Positions 24,844 to 33,390 of a stretch of 64,000 nt of DNA are shown piece after piece. Every line of letters begins with the position of its first letter. The first letter of the stretch is position 1. The notes beneath the pieces are model-generated. The model made no database searches, was not told the DNA's origin, and worked only from the letters and a program-made list of their open reading frames with translations. Source of the DNA: Amycolatopsis nalaikhensis (lineage in GTDB: Bacteria; Actinomycetota; Actinomycetes; Mycobacteriales; Pseudonocardiaceae); contig NZ_CP127173.1 of assembly GCF_030264295.1 (NCBI RefSeq), positions 4,781,501-4,845,500 of the forward strand, in the 5' to 3' direction. The position numbers were made by a program, and so were the translations under genes.

Positions 24844-26484
24844 ATGGCCGAGCTGACGATCTCCTCGGATGAGATCCGTAGCGCGATCGAGAACTACGTC
24901 TCGAGTTACGCCCCGGACGTGAGCCGGGAAGAAGTTGGCATCGTGGTGGACGCCGGTGACGGCATCGCCCACGTCGAGGGCCTGCCCTCGGCCATGGCCA
25001 ACGAGCTGCTCGAGTTCCCCGGCGGCGTCCTGGGCGTCGCGCTGAACCTGGACGCGCGCTCCATCGGTGCCGCGATCCTCGGTGACTTCGAGAGCATCGA
25101 GGAGGGCCAGCAGGTCAAGCGCACCGGCCAGGTCCTCTCGGTGCCGGTCGGCGACGGCTACCTCGGCCGCGTCGTCAACCCGCTGGGCCAGGCGATCGAC
25201 GGCCTCGGCGACATCGAGACCACCACCCGCCGCGCCCTGGAGCTGAAGGCCGCCTCGGTGGTCGAGCGCCAGCCGGTGTCGGAGCCGCTGCAGACCGGCA
25301 TCACCGCCATCGACGCGATGACGCCGATCGGCCGCGGCCAGCGCCAGCTGATCATCGGTGACCGCAAGACGGGCAAGACCGCCGTCGCCGTGGACACGAT
25401 CATCAACCAGAAGGCGAACTGGGAGACCGGCGACCCGAAGCAGCAGGTCCGCTGCATCTACGTCGCGGTCGGCCAGAAGGGCTCCACGATCGCCGCCGTG
25501 AAGAAGTCCCTCGAGGACGCCGGCGCGCTGGAGTACACCACCATCGTCGCGGCCCCCGCGTCCGACTCGGCCGGCTTCAAGTGGATCGCGCCGTACACCG
25601 GCTCGGCCATCGGCCAGCACTGGATGTACGAGGGCAAGCACGTCCTCATCGTGTTCGACGACCTGACCAAGCAGGCCGACGCCTACCGCGCGATCTCGCT
25701 GCTGCTGCGCCGCCCGCCGGGCCGCGAGGCGTTCCCCGGCGACGTCTTCTACTTGCACTCCCGCCTGCTGGAGCGCTGCGCGAAGCTGTCGGACGAGCTG
25801 GGTGCCGGCTCGCTGACCGGGCTGCCGATCATCGAGACCAAGGCCAACGACGTGTCGGCCTACATCCCGACGAACGTCATCTCGATCACCGACGGCCAGT
25901 GCTTCTTCCAGTCGGACCTGTTCAACGCCGGTCAGCGCCCGGCCATCGACGTGGGCATCTCGGTGTCCCGCGTGGGTGGTGCAGCGCAGGTCAAGGCGAT
26001 GAAGGACGTCGCGGGCTCGCTCCGCATCGACCTGTCGCAGTACCGCGAGCTGGAGGCGTTCGCCGCCTTCGCCTCGGACCTCGACGACGCGTCGAAGGCG
26101 CAGCTCGAGCGCGGTGCCCGGCTGTACGAGGTGCTCAAGCAGCCGCAGTACTCGCCGATCCCGGTCGAGGAGCAGGTGCTCACGGTGTACCTGGGCACGA
26201 ACGGGCACTACGACTCGGTCCCGACCGAGGACGTGCGCCGGTTCAACCACGAGTTCCTCGACTCGGCCCGCCGCAAGCACGCCGACCTGCTCAACGGCAT
26301 CCGCGAGACGGGCAAGTTCTCCGAGGAGGCCCGCACCGGCGTGGTCGACGCGGTGAACGAGTTCAAGAAGGAGTTCACCACCTCGGAGGGCAAGGCCCTG
26401 CTCGAGGCGGACGCCGACGCGATGGACGCCGACAAGGTCGGGCACGAGACCGTCAAGGTCAACAAGCCCGCCCCGAAGAAGTGA
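24844..26484 (+). CDS. atpA: F1Fo ATP synthase subunit alpha
   Basis: The 546-residue non-catalytic nucleotide-binding subunit has a Walker A motif GDRKTGKTA (about residues 172-180) and the alpha signature region PAIDVGISVSRVGGAAQ. The C-terminus (about 30 residues ending VNKPAPKK) is a lineage-specific extension, as in mycobacteria where it reduces ATP hydrolysis; that role here is inferred. Confidence 0.97.
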   Translation: MAELTISSDEIRSAIENYVSSYAPDVSREEVGIVVDAGDGIAHVEGLPSAMANELLEFPGGVLGVALNLDARSIGAAILGDFESIEEGQQVKRTGQVLSVPVGDGYLGRVVNPLGQAIDGLGDIETTTRRALELKAASVVERQPVSEPLQTGITAIDAMTPIGRGQRQLIIGDRKTGKTAVAVDTIINQKANWETGDPKQQVRCIYVAVGQKGSTIAAVKKSLEDAGALEYTTIVAAPASDSAGFKWIAPYTGSAIGQHWMYEGKHVLIVFDDLTKQADAYRAISLLLRRPPGREAFPGDVFYLHSRLLERCAKLSDELGAGSLTGLPIIETKANDVSAYIPTNVISITDGQCFFQSDLFNAGQRPAIDVGISVSRVGGAAQVKAMKDVAGSLRIDLSQYRELEAFAAFASDLDDASKAQLERGARLYEVLKQPQYSPIPVEEQVLTVYLGTNGHYDSVPTEDVRRFNHEFLDSARRKHADLLNGIRETGKFSEEARTGVVDAVNEFKKEFTTSEGKALLEADADAMDADKVGHETVKVNKPAPKK

Positions 26485-26495
26485 GCTGATAGCTC

Positions 26496-27434
26496 ATGGC
26501 CGCACAACTCCGGGAACTCCGGTCGCGCATCAAGGCGACCAAGTCGATCGGCAAGATCACCAAGGCGATGGAGCTCATCGCCACCGCGCGCATCACCAAG
26601 GCGCGGGCGAAGGTCGCCGCTTCCCGGCCGTACGCGGACGAGATCACCAAGGTGCTCTCGGCGCTGGCCGGTGCGGCGGCCAACCTCGACCACCCGATGC
26701 TGGTCGAGCGCCCGAACCCGAAGCGGGCCGCCGTCCTGGTCGTGACCAGTGACAAGGGCCAGTGCGGTGGGTACAACTCCAACGTGCTGCGCGCGACCGA
26801 AGAGCTCCTTGCCCTCCTCCGCGAGGAGGGCAAGGAGCCGCAGGTCTACGTCACCGGCAACAAGGGGCTGAACTACTACCGGTTCCGCAACCGCCCGGTC
26901 GAGGACAGCTGGACGGGCTTCTCCGACCAGCCGTCCTACACCGATGCGGTCGCCGCCGGCGAGGCGCTGGTCGAGTCGTTCATGCTGGGCGCGGACGACG
27001 AGCACGGCAACGCCGACGGCGTCACGGGTGTCGACGAGATCCACGTCGTCTACACCGAGTTCGTGTCGATGCTGACCCAGCGTCCGGTCGCCAAGCGCGT
27101 CGCGCCGCTCGAGGTCGAGTACTCCGAGGGCGAAGAGGAGAAGCCCGCCGGGCTGCTCCCCAGCTACGAGTTCGAGCCGAGTGCCGACAAGCTGCTGGCC
27201 GCGCTCCTGCCGAAGTACATCAACACGCGGCTCTACGCGGCCCTCCTCGAGTCCGCGGCGTCCGAGCTGGCCGCCCGCCGGACCGCGATGAAGGCGGCGT
27301 CGGACAACGCGAACGAGCTGGTGAACACGCTGACGCGGGAGGCGAACCAGGCCCGCCAGGCGCAGATCACCCAGGAGATCTCCGAAATCGTCGGTGGGGC
27401 GAACGCGCTCACCGCAGCAGGAAGTGATGACTGA
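26496..27434 (+). CDS. atpG: F1Fo ATP synthase subunit gamma
   Basis: The central rotor shaft, 312 aa, has N- and C-terminal coiled-coil helices (SRIKATKSIGKITKAMELIA and NELVNTLTREANQARQAQIT). The extended middle region (GADDEHGNADGVTGVDE) resembles the actinobacterial gamma loop. Its stop codon overlaps the first base of atpD. Confidence 0.96.
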   Translation: MAAQLRELRSRIKATKSIGKITKAMELIATARITKARAKVAASRPYADEITKVLSALAGAAANLDHPMLVERPNPKRAAVLVVTSDKGQCGGYNSNVLRATEELLALLREEGKEPQVYVTGNKGLNYYRFRNRPVEDSWTGFSDQPSYTDAVAAGEALVESFMLGADDEHGNADGVTGVDEIHVVYTEFVSMLTQRPVAKRVAPLEVEYSEGEEEKPAGLLPSYEFEPSADKLLAALLPKYINTRLYAALLESAASELAARRTAMKAASDNANELVNTLTREANQARQAQITQEISEIVGGANALTAAGSDD

Positions 27435-28862
27435 TGACCAGTACTGAAGCCCCGCGCGCCAAGGGGCGCATCGTCTCGGTGACCGGGCCGGTCGTCGACG
27501 TCGAGTTCCCGCGCGGTTCCGTTCCCGAGCAGTTCAACGCGCTCAAGGTCGACATCGAGTTCGAGCAGCTGCGCAAGACGGTGACCCTCGAGGTCGCCAG
27601 CCACCTGGGTGACAACCTCGTCCGCACCATCTCCCTGCAGCCGCAGGACGGTCTGGTGCGCGGCGCCGAGGTCACCGACACCGGCGGCCCGATCACGGTC
27701 CCGGTCGGCGACAAGGTCAAGGGCCACGTCTACAACGCCCTCGGCGAGTGCCTCGACGAGCCCGGCTACGGCGAGGACCTCGAGCGCTGGGGCATCCACC
27801 GCAACCCGCCGTCCTTCGACCAGCTCGAGGGCAAGACGGAGATGCTGGAGACCGGCCTCAAGGTCGTCGACCTGCTCACCCCGTACGTCCAGGGTGGCAA
27901 GATCGGCCTGTTCGGCGGTGCCGGCGTCGGCAAGACGGTGCTCATCAAGGAGATGATCACCCGCGTCGCCCGGAACTTCGGTGGTACCTCGGTGTTCGCC
28001 GGTGTCGGCGAGCGCACCCGCGAGGGCAACGACCTCTTCCTGGAGATGTCCGAGGACGGCGTCATCAACGACACCGCCCTCGTGTTCGGGCAGATGGACG
28101 AGCCGCCGGGCACGCGTATGCGCGTCGCCCTGTCGGCGCTGACCATGGCGGAGTACTTCCGCGACGTCCAGAACCAGGACGTGCTGCTGTTCATCGACAA
28201 CATCTTCCGGTTCACCCAGGCGGGTTCCGAGGTGTCGACCCTGCTGGGCCGCATGCCGTCCGCGGTGGGTTACCAGCCGACGCTGGCCGACGAGATGGGT
28301 CAGCTGCAGGAGCGGATCACCTCGACCCGTGGCCGGTCGATCACCTCGATGCAGGCGATCTACGTCCCCGCGGACGACTACACCGACCCGGCCCCGGCGA
28401 CGACGTTCGCCCACCTGGACGCCACCACCGAGCTTCTCCCGGTCGGTGTTCCAGAAGGGCATCTTCCCGGCGGTGGACCCGCTGGCGTCGACGTCGACGA
28501 TCCTCGACCCGGCCATCGTCGGTGAGGACCACTACCGCGTGGCCTCCGAGGTCATCCGGATCCTGCAGAAGTACAAGGAGCTGCAGGACATCATCGCGAT
28601 CCTCGGTATGGACGAGCTCTCGGAAGAGGACAAGCTGACCGTTCAGCGCGCGCGCCGCATCGAGCGGTTCCTGTCGCAGAACATGCTGGTCGCCGAGGCG
28701 TTCACGCAGATCCCGGGCTCGACGGTGCCGCTGTCGGAGACGATCGAGTCGTTCGACCGCATCACCAAGGGTGACTTCGACCACTACCCGGAGCAGGCGT
28801 TCCTGGGTATCGGTGGTCTCGAGGACCTCGAGAAGAAGTACAAGGAAATCACCAAGAAGTGA
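27434..28862 (+). CDS. atpD: F1Fo ATP synthase subunit beta, with apparent one-base frameshift
   Basis: This is the catalytic subunit, 475 aa after correction. Walker A GGAGVGKTV is near residue 161 and the catalytic GERTREGNDL follows. The frame breaks near 28433: after ATTEL the sequence reads CTTCTCCCGG where CTCTCCCGG gives the expected SRSVFQKGIFPAVDPLAS. Removing one T (turning GAGCTTC into GAGCTC) joins the two halves perfectly to the C-terminal part (FDRITKGDFDHYPEQAFLGIGG). Since atpD is essential and otherwise intact, a sequence error is far more likely than a real mutation. Confidence 0.95.
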
Positions 28863-28873
28863 CGTCCTGAGCG

Positions 28874-28913
28874 CGGCGGGGGCAGTGTCCTATGTGGACT
28901 CGGGCCCCCGCCG
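28874..28913 (+). terminator. Hairpin between atpD and atpC
   Basis: A 10-bp GC stem (28874-28883 with 28904-28913) encloses an inner GTCC-TATGT-GGAC stem in the 114-bp gap between atpD and atpC. Without a T run it may be an attenuator, an mRNA-stability element or a processing site that lowers epsilon relative to the other subunits. Confidence 0.5.
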
Positions 28914-28976
28914 TTCTCATAGCTTCAGACAGACCTATTACACTCGGTGGCAACACCCCGAGTTAAGGAGTGCTAC

Positions 28977-29342
28977 GTGGCTGAGATGTCCGTGGAGCTG
29001 GTGGCCGTCGAGCGCCGTCTCTGGTCGGGTACCGCCACTTTCGTGGTGGCCCAGACCACCGAGGGCGAGATCGGCATCATGGCCGGCCACGAACCCGTGC
29101 TCGGGCAGCTCGTCGAGGGTGGCGTGGTCAAGGTGACGACCACCGACGGCGAGACGGTCTGCGCGGCCGTGCACGGGGGTTTCCTCTCCGTGACCGGCAC
29201 CGGGGTGAGCATCCTCGCCGAGAGCGCCGAGCTTTCCGACGAGATCGACGTGGAAGCGGCGAAGGCGGCCCTGACCGGGGACGACGAGACCGAGCGGGCG
29301 AGGGCTTCGGCCCAGCTCCGCGCAGCGGGTCAGTCGGCCTGA
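28977..29342 (+). CDS. atpC: F1Fo ATP synthase subunit epsilon
   Basis: The 121-residue central-stalk subunit has the N-terminal beta-sandwich (SVELVAVERRLWSGTATFVVA, GIMAGHEPVLGQL) and a short C-terminal helical part (VDVEAAKAAL-like). GTG 28977 is chosen because AAGGAG lies just upstream; the frame is open further back but without such a site. The short C-terminal arm suggests weak epsilon inhibition. Confidence 0.95.
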   Translation: MAEMSVELVAVERRLWSGTATFVVAQTTEGEIGIMAGHEPVLGQLVEGGVVKVTTTDGETVCAAVHGGFLSVTGTGVSILAESAELSDEIDVEAAKAALTGDDETERARASAQLRAAGQSA

Positions 29343-29367
29343 GCGCGAGACGGGCAGGAGCCGGGCC

Positions 29368-29802
29368 GTGAAGATCACCGTGGTCGTAGTCGGGCTCCTG
29401 ATCGTGCTCGCCGTGCTGGCCGCCTGGTACGGCCAGCGGTGGATCCGGATGCGCCGCGGCGGGGGCGTGAGCGTCGCGCTGCGGTGGCGTCCGGACAACG
29501 CGCGGTCCAGCTGGCACCTGGGGCTGGGCCGCTACGAGGGCGACGAGTTCGTCTGGTACCGCGTGTGGAGCCTGCGGACCGGCCCGGACCGCGTCTTCCA
29601 GCGGGAAAGCATGCAGATCGCCGACCGGCGCGACCCGTCCGGCAGCGAGGCCTACGCGGTGCCCGAGGGCTCGACCGTGCTGCGCTGCGAGTCCGAGACC
29701 CAGGAGGCGATCGAGATCGCCATGGGCCCCGGCGCGCTCACCGGGTTCCTCTCCTGGCTCGAATCCGCCCCGCCCGGGCGACGTCTCCCGCGCGCTTCCT
29801 GA
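29368..29802 (+). CDS. DUF2550 membrane protein
   Basis: This 144-residue protein with a single N-terminal transmembrane helix (ITVVVVGLLIVLAVLAAWYG) and a cytoplasmic domain (VALRWRPDNARSSWHLGLGRY) follows atpC in most actinobacteria, like Rv1312 in mycobacteria. Its function is unknown. It starts 25 bp after atpC and likely shares the transcript. Confidence 0.85.
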   Translation: MKITVVVVGLLIVLAVLAAWYGQRWIRMRRGGGVSVALRWRPDNARSSWHLGLGRYEGDEFVWYRVWSLRTGPDRVFQRESMQIADRRDPSGSEAYAVPEGSTVLRCESETQEAIEIAMGPGALTGFLSWLESAPPGRRLPRAS

Positions 29803-29847
29803 CTGTCTCAAACCGAGACAGCCACGACCGCGGTTTTGGCCTACGGT
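29803..29847 (+). promoter_or_regulatory. Operator-like inverted repeat and leaderless promoter for the ABM gene
   Basis: CTGTCTC-AAACC-GAGACAG (29803-29821) is a 7-bp inverted repeat. It is followed by the -10 box TACGGT (29842-29847), which ends seven bases before the ATG at 29855, the spacing of a leaderless transcript. The repeat covers the -35 zone, so it may be a regulator site or a terminator of the atp transcript. Confidence 0.5.
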
Positions 29848-29854
29848 GGGGCGC

Positions 29855-30175
29855 ATGATCTTCATCGTGGTCAAGTTCCCGGTCAAGCCGGAGCACGCGG
29901 AAAACTGGCCGGACATCGTCGCGGACTACACCAAGAACACGCGCGCCGAAGCCGGGAACCGGTTCTTCGAGTGGTCCCGCAGCCTCGAGGACAAGAACAC
30001 GTACGTGCTGGTCGAGGGCTTCGACGGCCAGGACGCCGCGGTCGCGCACGTCGGCTCGGACCACTTCAAGTGGGCGGTCGAGAACCTGGGTGCCTACATC
30101 AGCGGCACCCCGCGGATCATCAACGTCCAGGACGCCTCCGACTGGGGCCCGATGGCCGAGATCCAGCCGCACTAA
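29855..30175 (+). CDS. Antibiotic biosynthesis monooxygenase (ABM/YgiN-like) domain protein
   Basis: This 106-residue single-domain protein has the dimeric alpha/beta ABM fold: VVKFPVKPEHAENW at the N-terminus, RFFEWSRSLEDKNTYVLVEGFD and a conserved HVGSDHFKWAVENL segment. Such proteins act as cofactor-free quinol monooxygenases or heme-degrading relatives; the substrate is not evident. The ATG at 29855 fits a leaderless promoter. The aroA-like gene follows after 9 bp. Confidence 0.8.
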   Translation: MIFIVVKFPVKPEHAENWPDIVADYTKNTRAEAGNRFFEWSRSLEDKNTYVLVEGFDGQDAAVAHVGSDHFKWAVENLGAYISGTPRIINVQDASDWGPMAEIQPH

Positions 30176-30184
30176 ACTCGCCGT

Positions 30185-31423
30185 GTGACCCTCGTCGAGA
30201 TCCCCGGCTCCAAGTCCGTCACCGCCCGCGGCCTGTTCCTGGCCGCCGCCGCGCACGGCACCACCACCCTCGGCCGTCCGCTGCACTCGGACGACACCGA
30301 GGGCTTCGCCGAGGGCCTGGTCAAGCTCGGCTACCGGGTCGCCCGGCAGCCGGGCGCCTGGACCATCGAGGGCCGCCCGTCGGGGCCGGGAGTGGCCGAA
30401 GCCGACGTCTTCTGCCGCGACGGCGCGACGACGGCCCGGTTCCTGCCCGCGCTGGCCGCGGCCGGCACCGGCACGTTCCACTTCGACGCCTCCGACCAGA
30501 TGCGCCGCCGCCCGCTCGGGCCGCTGACCGACGCCCTCCAGGAGCTGGGCGTCGACCTGACGTTCCACGGCGAGCCGGGCCACCACCCGCTGACGGTCCG
30601 CGCGAACGGCATCAAGGGCGGCGAGCTGACCCTCGACGCCGGGCTGTCGTCGCAGTTCCTGACGGCGTTGCTGCTGGTCGGGCCGCTGACCGCGGAGGGG
30701 CTGCGGATCACGGTGACCGACCTCGTGTCGGTGCCGTACGTCGAGATCACCCTCGAAATGATGCGGCGCTTCGGCGTCGACGTCCGCCGCGAGGGCAAGA
30801 CGTTCGTCGTCCCGCCGCAGCCGTACCAGGCGTGCGACTACCCGGTGGAGCCCGACGCGTCGACGGCCAGCTACTTCCTCGCCGCGGCGGCGGTCACCGG
30901 CCGCACCGTGACCATCCCGGGCCTCGGCTCGGACGCCCTGCAGGGTGACGTCCGGTTCGCGGACGTGCTGCGGGAGATGGGCGCGCACGTGGAGCTGACG
31001 CCGGACTCGGTGACGGTCGCCGGCCCGTCGGACGGCCTGCGCGGCGTCACGGTGAACATGCGCGACATCTCCGACACGGTCCCGACGCTGGCGGCGATCG
31101 CGCCGTTCGCGTCCGGGCCGGTGCGCATCGAGGACGTGTACAACACGCGCATCAAGGAGAGCGACCGGCTGGCCGCGTGCGAGGAGAACCTGCGCGCGCT
31201 GGGTATCGAGGTCGAGACGGGCCGCGACTGGATCGAGATCCAGCCCGGCACGCCCACGGGAGCCCTGGTCAAGTGCCACCGCGACCACCGGATCGCGATG
31301 GCGTTCAGCATCACGGGCCTGCGCACGGACGGGATCACGCTGGACGACCCGGAGTGCGTGAAGAAGACGTTCCCCGGCTTCCACCAGGCACTCGCCGACT
31401 TGCGTGAGCAGTGGGCCTCGTGA
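30185..31423 (+). CDS. aroA: EPSP synthase family protein (AroA)
   Basis: This 412-residue enolpyruvyl transferase-fold protein has the substrate loop PGSKSVTARGLFLAAAA, the catalytic DISDTVPTLAAIAPFA and the KESDRL motif, so 5-enolpyruvylshikimate-3-phosphate synthase activity is plausible. The PEP-contact loop usually written NAGTxxRF/L reads DGATTARFLPALAA. That departs from the standard form but occurs in an actinobacterial subgroup. It may be the main AroA or a second copy; this cannot be decided from the window. GTG start. Confidence 0.8.
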   Translation: MTLVEIPGSKSVTARGLFLAAAAHGTTTLGRPLHSDDTEGFAEGLVKLGYRVARQPGAWTIEGRPSGPGVAEADVFCRDGATTARFLPALAAAGTGTFHFDASDQMRRRPLGPLTDALQELGVDLTFHGEPGHHPLTVRANGIKGGELTLDAGLSSQFLTALLLVGPLTAEGLRITVTDLVSVPYVEITLEMMRRFGVDVRREGKTFVVPPQPYQACDYPVEPDASTASYFLAAAAVTGRTVTIPGLGSDALQGDVRFADVLREMGAHVELTPDSVTVAGPSDGLRGVTVNMRDISDTVPTLAAIAPFASGPVRIEDVYNTRIKESDRLAACEENLRALGIEVETGRDWIEIQPGTPTGALVKCHRDHRIAMAFSITGLRTDGITLDDPECVKKTFPGFHQALADLREQWAS

Positions 31424-31460
31424 GTGTTCAGGGCGGTTAGAACCGCCCTAAACACTCACG
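31419..31460. repeat. Long palindromic repeat between convergent genes
   Basis: The arms 31419-31438 and 31441-31460 (CGTGAGTGTT and GGGCGGTT halves) pair over 20 bp with one mismatch around an AG loop. The element starts in the last codons of aroA and lies between convergent genes, so it may work as a terminator. It has the look of a dispersed repeat (I recall similar GTGAGTGTT elements in Amycolatopsis, unverified). Confidence 0.75.
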
Positions 31461-31477
31461 ACAACTTGCGCCGGGGC

Positions 31478-32053
31478 TTACTGAGGCTGCCCGCCCGGCT
31501 GCCAGAGCACGTCACCCTCGGGGTTGGCCAGCCGGGCGAGGATGAACAGCAGGTCCGACAGCCGGTTCAGGTACTTCACCGCGATCGGGTTCGTCGCCTC
31601 CGGCTCCGCTTCGTAGAGGGCCCACGCGCTGCGCTCCGCCCGGCGTGCCACCGTGCGCGCCTGGTGCAGGAACGCCGCACCCGGCGTGCCCCCCGGCAGG
31701 ATGAACGACGTCAGCTTCGGCAGGCGCTCGTTGAACTCGTCGCACCAGCCTTCGAGCCGCTCGACGTACTTCTCGGTGATCCGCAGCGGCGGGTACGGCG
31801 GGTCGTCGGAAATCGGCAGGCAGAGGTCGGCGCCGACGTCGAAGAGATCGTTCTGCACCGTGCGCAGGACGTCCGCGACCTCATCGGTCAGCTGCCCGAC
31901 CGCGATCGCCAGCCCGAGCACCGAGTTCGTCTCGTCGGTGTCCGCGTACGCGCCCAGGCGGGCGGACGTTTTCGGCACGCGCGAGCCGTCGCCGAGCGCG
32001 GTCGTGCCGTTGTCGCCGACCTTCGTGTAGACGCGGTTGATGCGAACGACCAT
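31478..32053 (-). CDS. PduO-type cob(I)alamin adenosyltransferase
   Basis: The enzyme moves the adenosyl group of ATP to cob(I)alamin to form coenzyme B12. The 191-residue helical protein has the motifs TKVGDNGTTALGDGSRVPK (ATP site), DETNSVLGLA and the C-terminal RRAERSAW..NPIAVKYLNRLSDLLF. It lies divergently before murA, as in mycobacteria (Rv1314c-Rv1315). The product is needed by B12 mutases such as MeaA encoded further along. Confidence 0.93.
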   Translation of the reverse strand: MVVRINRVYTKVGDNGTTALGDGSRVPKTSARLGAYADTDETNSVLGLAIAVGQLTDEVADVLRTVQNDLFDVGADLCLPISDDPPYPPLRITEKYVERLEGWCDEFNERLPKLTSFILPGGTPGAAFLHQARTVARRAERSAWALYEAEPEATNPIAVKYLNRLSDLLFILARLANPEGDVLWQPGGQPQ

Positions 32054-32057
32054 GAAC

Positions 32058-32063
32058 CCACCA
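32058..32063 (-). promoter_or_regulatory. Leaderless -10 box of the adenosyltransferase gene
   Basis: Read on the minus strand, TATGGT is followed by six bases and the ATG at 32053. This TANNNT-N6-ATG pattern is typical of leaderless actinobacterial genes. Confidence 0.5.
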
Positions 32064-32114
32064 TAGCGGCCCCCGCCCGGGCCGAATCCGGGCGAGAGGG
32101 CATGATTGGCGGCC

Positions 32115-33389
32115 ATGAGCGAGCACTTCGACGTGCATGGCGGAGCCCGGCTGGTCGGCGAGGTCGACGTGGTCGGCGCGAAGAACAGCGTGCTGAAGCT
32201 GATGGCCGCCGCCCTCCTCGCGGAGGGGACCACGACCATCACGAACTGCCCGCAGATCCTCGACGTCCCGTTGATGGGCGACGTGCTGCGGAGCGTCGGC
32301 TGCGAGGTCGTCATCGAGGGCGACACCGCCACCATCACCACGCCGGCCGAGCTGTCGCACCGCGCGGACTCGGCGGCGATGGGCAAGCTGCGCGCGTCCG
32401 TCTGCGTGCTGGGGCCGCTGGTCGGCCGGCTGAAGCAGGCCGTCGTGGCACTGCCGGGCGGCGACGCGATCGGCTCGCGCCCCCTGGACATGCACCAGAA
32501 CGGCCTGCGCAAGCTGGGCGCGACGAGCACGATCGAGCACGGCTGCGTCGTCGCGAAGGCCGAGACGCTGGTCGGCGCGCAGATCTGGCTGGACTTCCCG
32601 AGCGTCGGCGCGACCGAGAACATCCTGATGGCGGCCGTGCTGGCCGAGGGCACGACGGTGATCGACAACGCCGCGCGCGAGCCGGAGATCGCCGACATCT
32701 GCACGATGCTCACCGAGATGGGCGCGAAGATCGAGGGCGCGGGGACGTCGACGCTCACGGTGCACGGCGTCGAGAAGCTCCACCCGACCACCCACAGCGT
32801 GATCGGCGACCGGATCGTGGGGGCGACCTGGGCGTTCGCGGCGTCGATGACGCGCGGTGACATCACCGTCCGCGGCGTCAACCCGCACCACCTCGACCTG
32901 GTGCTGAACAAGCTGGAGCTGGCCGGCGCGGACGTCACGACGTTCGACGACAAGGGTTTCCGCGTGGTCCAGCCGGAGCGCCCGAAGGCGGTCGACTGGG
33001 TGACGCTGCCGTACCCGGGTTTCGCGACCGACCTGCAGCCGTTCGCGGTGGCGCTCTCGGCGGTGTCCGAAGGCACGTCGATGATCACGGAGAACGTCTA
33101 CGAGGCGCGGTTCCGGTTCATCGAGGAGATGGTCCGGCTCTCGGGCGACGCGCGCACGGACGGCCACCACGCGGTGGTCCGCGGCGTCGAGAAGCTGTCG
33201 AGCGCGCCGGTCTGGGCGTCGGACATCCGCGCGGGCGCGGGCCTGGTGCTGGCGGGCCTGTGCGCGGACGGCGTCACCGAGGTCTGGGACGTGTTCCACA
33301 TCGACCGTGGCTACCCGCACTTCGTCGAGAACCTCAACCGCCTGGGTGCGAACATCAAGCGCGTGGCCGGGGACCCCGAGCGCAAGTGA
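32115..33389 (+). CDS. murA: UDP-N-acetylglucosamine 1-carboxyvinyltransferase, fosfomycin-insensitive form
   Basis: MurA carries out the first committed step of peptidoglycan synthesis, adding enolpyruvate to UDP-GlcNAc. The 424-residue protein has the family motifs GAKNSVLKLMAAALL and PGFATDLQPF. The catalytic cysteine (Cys115 in E. coli) is replaced by Asp117 in LPGGDAIGSRPLDMH, exactly as in M. tuberculosis MurA; this form is known to be insensitive to fosfomycin. ATG 32115 is preferred over an upstream in-frame start because the homology begins there. Confidence 0.96.
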   Translation: MSEHFDVHGGARLVGEVDVVGAKNSVLKLMAAALLAEGTTTITNCPQILDVPLMGDVLRSVGCEVVIEGDTATITTPAELSHRADSAAMGKLRASVCVLGPLVGRLKQAVVALPGGDAIGSRPLDMHQNGLRKLGATSTIEHGCVVAKAETLVGAQIWLDFPSVGATENILMAAVLAEGTTVIDNAAREPEIADICTMLTEMGAKIEGAGTSTLTVHGVEKLHPTTHSVIGDRIVGATWAFAASMTRGDITVRGVNPHHLDLVLNKLELAGADVTTFDDKGFRVVQPERPKAVDWVTLPYPGFATDLQPFAVALSAVSEGTSMITENVYEARFRFIEEMVRLSGDARTDGHHAVVRGVEKLSSAPVWASDIRAGAGLVLAGLCADGVTEVWDVFHIDRGYPHFVENLNRLGANIKRVAGDPERK

Positions 33390-33390
33390 G

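Noticed and set aside
28434..28862. Programmed frameshift in atpD
   Set aside because: No slippery sequence or family precedent; the same GAGCTC-type break is found in four other unrelated genes, so an artefact is far more likely.
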